64,000 nt of DNA from Hevea brasiliensis (Eukaryota > Streptophyta > Magnoliopsida > Malpighiales > Euphorbiaceae), in NCBI RefSeq assembly GCF_030052815.1, contig NC_079497.1, positions 21,776,258 to 21,840,257 of the forward strand, given 5' to 3'. Under the pieces are notes generated by a model. It was not told where the DNA came from. It saw nothing but the letters and a program-made list of their open reading frames with translations, and did not search any database. Both the position numbers and the translations under genes were made by a program. Positions 59,397 to 64,000 of the stretch are shown here, one piece after another (within the stretch, counting starts at the first letter, position 1; each line of letters starts with the position of its first letter).

Positions 59397-60810
59397 GGAT
59401 CCATTCTAGAGATACGTCTTGTAGTTCAACATGTAGTGCTTGAGTTGGTTCACTATCCAAGCCAGCGCACAATAAGTTCTTTCCACAAATGAGTATCGCA
59501 CCTCACATTCATTGAACTTTTTGCTCAAATAATAAATAACTCTTTCCTTTCTTCTTTTATCATCATGTTGTCCTAGGACATAACCCATAGACGTTTGATG
59601 AACTACCATATATAAGATTAATGGTCTACTAGCTGTCGAAGGAACCAAGATAGGTGGGTTTGACAAATACTGTTTGATCTTTTCGAAGGCCTTTTGATAA
59701 GCTTCATCCCATTTTGTAGTGGTATTCTTTTTAATAGCTTGAAGATTGGCTCGGCTTTAGCTGTGAGATTGGAAATGAACCTGGAGATGTAATTCAATTT
59801 TTTTAGAAAACTATGCACTTCCCTTTTTGTTTTTGGGGACGGCATTTTTTGAATAGCTCTAACTTTATCTGGGTCAATTTCTATCCCCTTCTCACTAATT
59901 ATAAAGCCCAACAGTTTTTTCAACTTTGCACCAAAAACACACTTTACTGGGTTCAGTTTCAGCTTGTATTTCCTCAGTCTTTTAAATACTTTTCTCAACA
60001 CCAACACATGGCTTTCCGCTCCTCTTGACTTAATGATCATATCATCCACATAGACCTCTACTTCTTTATGCATCATATTATGGAATAATGTGACCATGGC
60101 ATGTTGGTAGGTCGCTCCACCATGCTTTAGCCTGAAAAGCATAACTTTGTAACAAAATATCCCCCATTGGGTGATAAAGGTAGTCTTCTCCTTATCCCCT
60201 TTATCCATTAAGATTTGATTGTATCTTGAGGCTCCGTCAATGCAAAAACATTTCCCCAGTCCCGCTGTATTATCAACTGGCACGTCTATATGTGAAAGCG
60301 GAAAATCATCTTTTAAACTAGCCTTGTTGAGATCCCTGTAGTCAACACATACCCTTACCCTTCTGTCCTTTTTCATTATAGGGACTACATTGGCTATCCA
60401 CTTAGGATACTTTACCACTTCTAGGAACCCAGCGTCATACTACTTTTTAATTTCATCTTTAACCTTCAGCAATGTGTTAGGATCCATTCTCCTTAGTTTC
60501 TGATTTACAGGTACTGCCCTTAGAATTAGAGGAATTTTATGAGTTACAATTTGAGGATCTAACCCTAGCATGTCATCGTAGCTCCATAAGAATACATCTA
60601 TGAACTCCCATAACAATTGAATCATATCTTCCAACTCTTCATTATCTACTACCTTGAGCTCCTTCTTATTTTGCTCTATTCCTAAATTTAGGGTGTTTAT
60701 ACAATCTCTACAGGGTGTGAGGCTTGGTTCATCTGATTCTTGCCACGTTGTCATTTCCCTCAAGGGTACACACTCTTCCCCTTCATCAGAAACACTAGTA
60801 TCCATGGCAA
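59397..60810 (-). pseudogene. Tat reverse transcriptase and first RNase H
   Basis: From the right: DVFLWSYDDMLGLDPQIVTH and LRRMDPNTLLKVKDEIKK, a stop near 60438, then KYPKWIANVVPIMKKD, RVCVDYRDLNKASLKDDFPL, TFITQWGIFCYKVMLFRLKH and the intact catalytic YVDDMIIKS. LLGFIISEKGIEIDPDKVRA and FLKKLNYISRFISNL complete RT. After a frameshift near 59735 the RNase H reads LILYMVVHQTSMGYVLGQHD, where the usual first Asp-containing YLSVS/YIDAS region is altered, and ends HYMLNYKTYL at the insertion. Confidence 0.9.
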
Positions 60811-61665
60811 TTATGAGTCTTTCAAAGTTAATTTAAGGAATATTGGAGTAAATTGGATTATTATGGTTTGGTTGATCATCAATCCTAAGGAAAATTAGAA
60901 TAGGGTAGTTAAATGAATGGAGTTTAACAACTGATTTTATTAAGCAAAGAAAAAGCTAAACAAAAAGAAACAATTAGTCTTAAAATTCTAAAAAATACGT
61001 TGTTAATTTGCTAATGTTTAATCATAAGAAAAAGGTCCATTTATAAAGTTCCACTTGACACCATGGACTAAGTGATCAAGTGTTAGTAACTAAATATATA
61101 TTACTTAAAAAAAAGCATTGGGACCTCTTCAGCCTCCTAGTTATCAAGTTCTTGATTCTCCATCATCTGCACAATTAGCATTTCCTAGACAAGACTCGAT
61201 TGTAGGGTGTTGATGGATATGTTTGGCAGGGAATTTCCCTTTTCTTCTTTTATTTCTTCAATGCTTGGCAAGGGATGGGTGAAAATGTCTTCAATTTAGG
61301 GAATAACCCCCTCTCGTTTAGGTAGCTGATTGAATCTCTAGTCGTGGAGCATATATCTCATCCTGAACCTTCCATTTATCAGAGCATCCTCATCATATCC
61401 AGTCCCAAAATGCCCCTTCCTTAGGGCAACAGCTATGGGCTCAATAATCACTTGCAACTTGGTCACTAATCCTTTTCCCTACCCTGCCTTAACATCACCT
61501 TTGCCACCATATTGGTAATTCCCCAATTAGCCCTGGGTCCCTTCTGTAGCTCCAGAGCTTGGAATGAACTCTCTAATGCCTGCTCAGTTGCTTTAATGTA
61601 TGGGACAGATTGAGGCTTAGTTACTAGCATAGCTTCCTCTCCCCTAACCATGAAAATTTTCCCTT
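60811..61665 (-). pseudogene. Tat protease-RT linker, weakly coding
   Basis: One recognisable open piece (61651-61466) has YIKATEQALESSFQALEL and NMVAKVMLRQGREKD, which resembles the Tat linker before RT. Between 60811 and 61450 the minus-strand frames are full of stops and I recognise only acidic, low-complexity text. Confidence 0.6.
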
Positions 61666-62100
61666 TTATAACATATTTGATTCTTTAATGTAGGTAGAGG
61701 GGACGGCATTGGCAGCATGAATCCATGGTCTCCCCAGCAGTATGGAGTAAGCTAGCTCAATATTCATCACTTGGAAAGTGACGTCAAAAGTACAGGCTCC
61801 AATCTGGAGTGGTAGCTCTATATGCCCTAATACATCCCTCTTTATTCCATCAAAAGTCCTAACTACCATGCTGCTTTGACGCATCAATGACAGTTCCACT
61901 GGGAGCCTAGCCAAGGTTGGCAATACATTGAGCGTAGATCCATTATCAATCAAGACTTTTACTACCATATGCAAAGCCATGGTATGCTTCAAGCCAGCAG
62001 TATCAATTTCATCATTTAAAAAGGTGATAAAATTTGATGCCTGAATTTGTCCAATAATTTTCTCAAATGTGATGTCGGGAGTCACAAAAGCCTGATTTAG
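61666..62100 (-). pseudogene. Tat aspartic protease
   Basis: KVLIDNGSTLNVLP carries the active-site Asp (Asp-Asn-Gly-Ser form, usual in Tat), followed by FDGIKRDVLGHIELPLQIG, FDVTFQVMNIELAYSILLGR and PWIHAANAVPSTYI. This 139-residue frame is almost complete for the domain. Confidence 0.9.
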
Positions 62101-63377
62101 AACCCTCTATAATGCTTGGTAATGCACATCTGAGCTCAAAGTTAGTAACAGTAGTGAAATCTTAGCAGGTGTTGATCTGTTCAATAACTCAATTATATCT
62201 TACTCGCTTTGCTTCATTATCTGTAAGAGCAGCTCATCTTCATCCTTCTTTTTGCTAGATTCTCCTTTATTTGTTTCCTTAGCACCCTCATCACCATTCC
62301 TTACCACTTCTTCCACCTTTCCATTTTCTTTCTTCTTTTCTAACTCATCTGGGCTATAATACCTCCCACTCTTGGTAATATACTCTATCTCCCCATCTAA
62401 TACAGGTGGGCTAATAGTAGGCTTCATAAGTTGGGAGATAGGGCTAAGGTCAGGTTTGCTCACTAGCTGGTTGAGAGTTTTATCACTTATAGGAAAGGAT
62501 GGTCCTGTAAAAGTGAGTTTAAAATGAGAAGAGGATGTAGAGGTCAGTTTGGGTGAGGTGATTGCTTGGGTACAAGTGTGGTTAAGGGCGGCAGGAATGG
62601 AGGAACTGCTTAGAACATCCTGTGTAAGGACCTGAAAATTATAATTCCACAGTACAGCATGAGTATTGGTCACCAAGAGTTATAGAGGCATTAGGAGAGT
62701 TGATGGGGTTGGCATTAGTGGAAAAGAAAACATAACCTTGGGCCTTTGATTACCCTGATCTTCTTTAATTGTATTTATTTCCCCTTTTTCCTTTACTTTT
62801 AGCTTCTTTTGGCACCTCAAGATCTTAAACATTATTAATTTGGCCACCTCATCTTTAAACTCTTGGTAGTCTATGATTACATGATCTGGTGTGCCCCCAT
62901 GATAGGCACATCCTGACCTTGATTGGTTGTTTCCAGATTCCATAATCCTGGGGTCAAGATAGCCCCACCTATACTACAAATTAAAAAATTTGTTCAAAGA
63001 ATAGAACCAATTGTGTAACTTTAGGTTTCTGCGCATCATCCACGACTTTTATCACGTTCATATCTCCACCTTTCCCTGCATTATGGTTAAGTAAGGGATT
63101 CATCCCACATTTGGGGTTGCATTACTGCCTTTTATCTTTAACCACCCATTTCTGATAAGGGATTGTATCTTGCGTTTTAATGCCCCATAGTTATCAGTTG
63201 AATGACTAACTGCCCCATGGTGGTACTCGCATCGAGCATTAGGATCATACCTTCTAGGGTAGGGTGGTTGCAAGGGGTACAATGGTATGGGGACAAATTG
63301 GTTAATGCCCAGAAGGCAATGATAAATTTCGCTTAAAGGCATTAGAAGTGGTGGGTCCAGATTCCTGGATGGTTTAG
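62101..63377 (-). pseudogene. Tat gag, C-terminal part
   Basis: Two Cys/His motifs of Tat type are visible: RCEYHHGAVSHSTDNYGALK (63180-63240) and CAYHGGTPDHVIIDYQEFK (62850-62920). They are followed by a Lys/Glu- and Ser/Thr-rich segment with YITKSGRYYSPDELEKKKEN (62300-62390). Frames change near 62945-63100 and at 62680. The N-terminal part is cut off by the LTR starting at 63378. Confidence 0.85.
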
Positions 63378-64000
63378 TGTAACACCCTCCCGGTAGCAAC
63401 TCCGTACATTCTACTGTTCCGGTGATCAGTGTCGGTCCGGACAGCTAGAACGTCCAGAAAAATATTTAAACTAAAGAGAGGAACCATAATTAACTCAAAT
63501 ATTAATAAGAAAAATTTAGGAAAATTTTTAGAAATAAAATACAACTAAGTTAAATGAGCCGGTGCCCTAGCGATGGATAACCTAGTGAGAAGTTGCGGTT
63601 CTCGCAACTAGGAGCCCTAGACCCGGGGAAAAATTCATAAAATAATTTTTGGGACTCCAGAGAAGGGTCATTGAGGTTCCTATGGCATTAGAATGCCAAG
63701 AAAATATTTAGAAAAATTTTTCAATCGGTACAGACAATTTTGACCCGTTAAGCCAAACGGAGGGCATTTTGGTCATTTCGCCTTCAGAGACGATTTTTGG
63801 CCAACTTGTCCAGTTAAGTAAATAATTATTATGACACAAAATATGAATAAATATTGCTAAAAATTAAATTGAAATTTGGTAGAAAAGAAAAGAAAAGAAA
63901 GAAAAAGGAGCTAAATTGGGAATTATGATGTCATGCTTAGGTAATTAAAAATGCTATGGCCAATCACAATTAAGCAAGACAATTAAAATGCAATAAAAAT
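63378..64000 (+). repeat. Start of a family-A LTR, plus strand (continues past window)
   Basis: TGTAACACCCTCCCGGTAGC opens it and it matches the reverse complement of 9100-9791 closely (for example CTACTGTTCCGG, GAGCCGGTGCCC, CCAAACGGAGGGCATTTTGG). The left flank is TTTAG, the expected target duplication. Whether it is a solo LTR or a full element cannot be told. Confidence 0.9.

Larger units (their letters stand above)
38230..63377 (-). mobile_element. Tat-type Ty3 element, decayed, split by a Tekay element
   Basis: From the right on the minus strand: gag, protease, RT, RNase H (to 59397), then left of the 47538-59396 insertion a second archaeal-type RNase H and integrase (to 45830), then a long 3' region with tandem repeats and an antisense gene. 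Two RNase H domains, a long 3' region and an antisense frame are features described for the Tat lineage. The 5' end is cut by the LTR at 63378; the 3' LTR is not defined, so 38230 is an estimate based on a GTCGCCAC...GTTAGGCACCCCAC text (38273-38430) that I recall from such elements. Confidence 0.75.

Noticed and set aside
1..64000. A new defence or biosynthesis system
   Set aside because: Every recognisable coding segment belongs to a retroelement family and all are broken; nothing supports a cellular system here.

Overview
This window reads as plant nuclear DNA, almost certainly eudicot. It is AT-rich and contains no complete cellular gene. Nearly all recognisable sequence is nested LTR retrotransposons: Ty3 Tekay/Del-type chromoviruses, a Ty3 Tat-type element, a Ty1/copia SIRE/Maximus-type element, a TRIM, and one LINE fragment. 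I cannot fix the species; a Euphorbiaceae-like genome would fit, but that is a guess.

Layout. 1-9791: a young Tekay-type element (element A) on the minus strand, whose 3' LTR runs off the left edge. 9792-10830: remains of another Ty3 polyprotein. 12176-33791: a minus-strand SIRE-type copia element split by two insertions. The first (12561-20755) is a TRIM tandem array with an AAGAA target duplication; a deleted Tekay-type derivative (12901-19831, TGCCC duplication) sits inside it. The second (21623-28632, CTAAT duplication) is a solo LTR that itself holds a second solo LTR (22763-26728). 33792-38229: a copia LTR scrap, an AT-rich hairpin repeat and a 5'-truncated LINE RNase H fragment. About 38230-63377: a decayed minus-strand Tat-type element. 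Its gag, protease and RT lie on the right, its second (archaeal-type) RNase H and integrase lie left of an 11.9-kb plus-strand Tekay-type insertion (47538-59396), and its long 3' region holds tandem repeats and an antisense gene. 63378-64000: the start of another family-A LTR on the plus strand.

How the parts relate. Target duplications and reading frames that resume across each insertion give an order: copia element, then TRIM array, then Tekay derivative; copia element, then outer solo LTR, then inner solo LTR; Tat element, then plus-strand Tekay element. Element A is the youngest, since its LTRs differ by under about 1% by eye. The Tekay-type LTRs and the TRIM begin with the same ten bases (TGTAACACCC) and share a tRNA-iMet-type primer site, which hints that the non-coding TRIM borrows Tekay machinery.

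Most notable points. (1) The TRIM insertion has the same LTR end (U3) at both termini. (2) Several LTR families share a stem-loop whose two arms change together. (3) The Tat element carries an antisense gene with its own TATA box, a probable intron and poly(A) signals. (4) The Tat 3' region contains a 12-copy, 60-bp array of the kind thought to seed satellites. No CRISPR array, rRNA or tRNA gene, or prokaryote-type system was seen.
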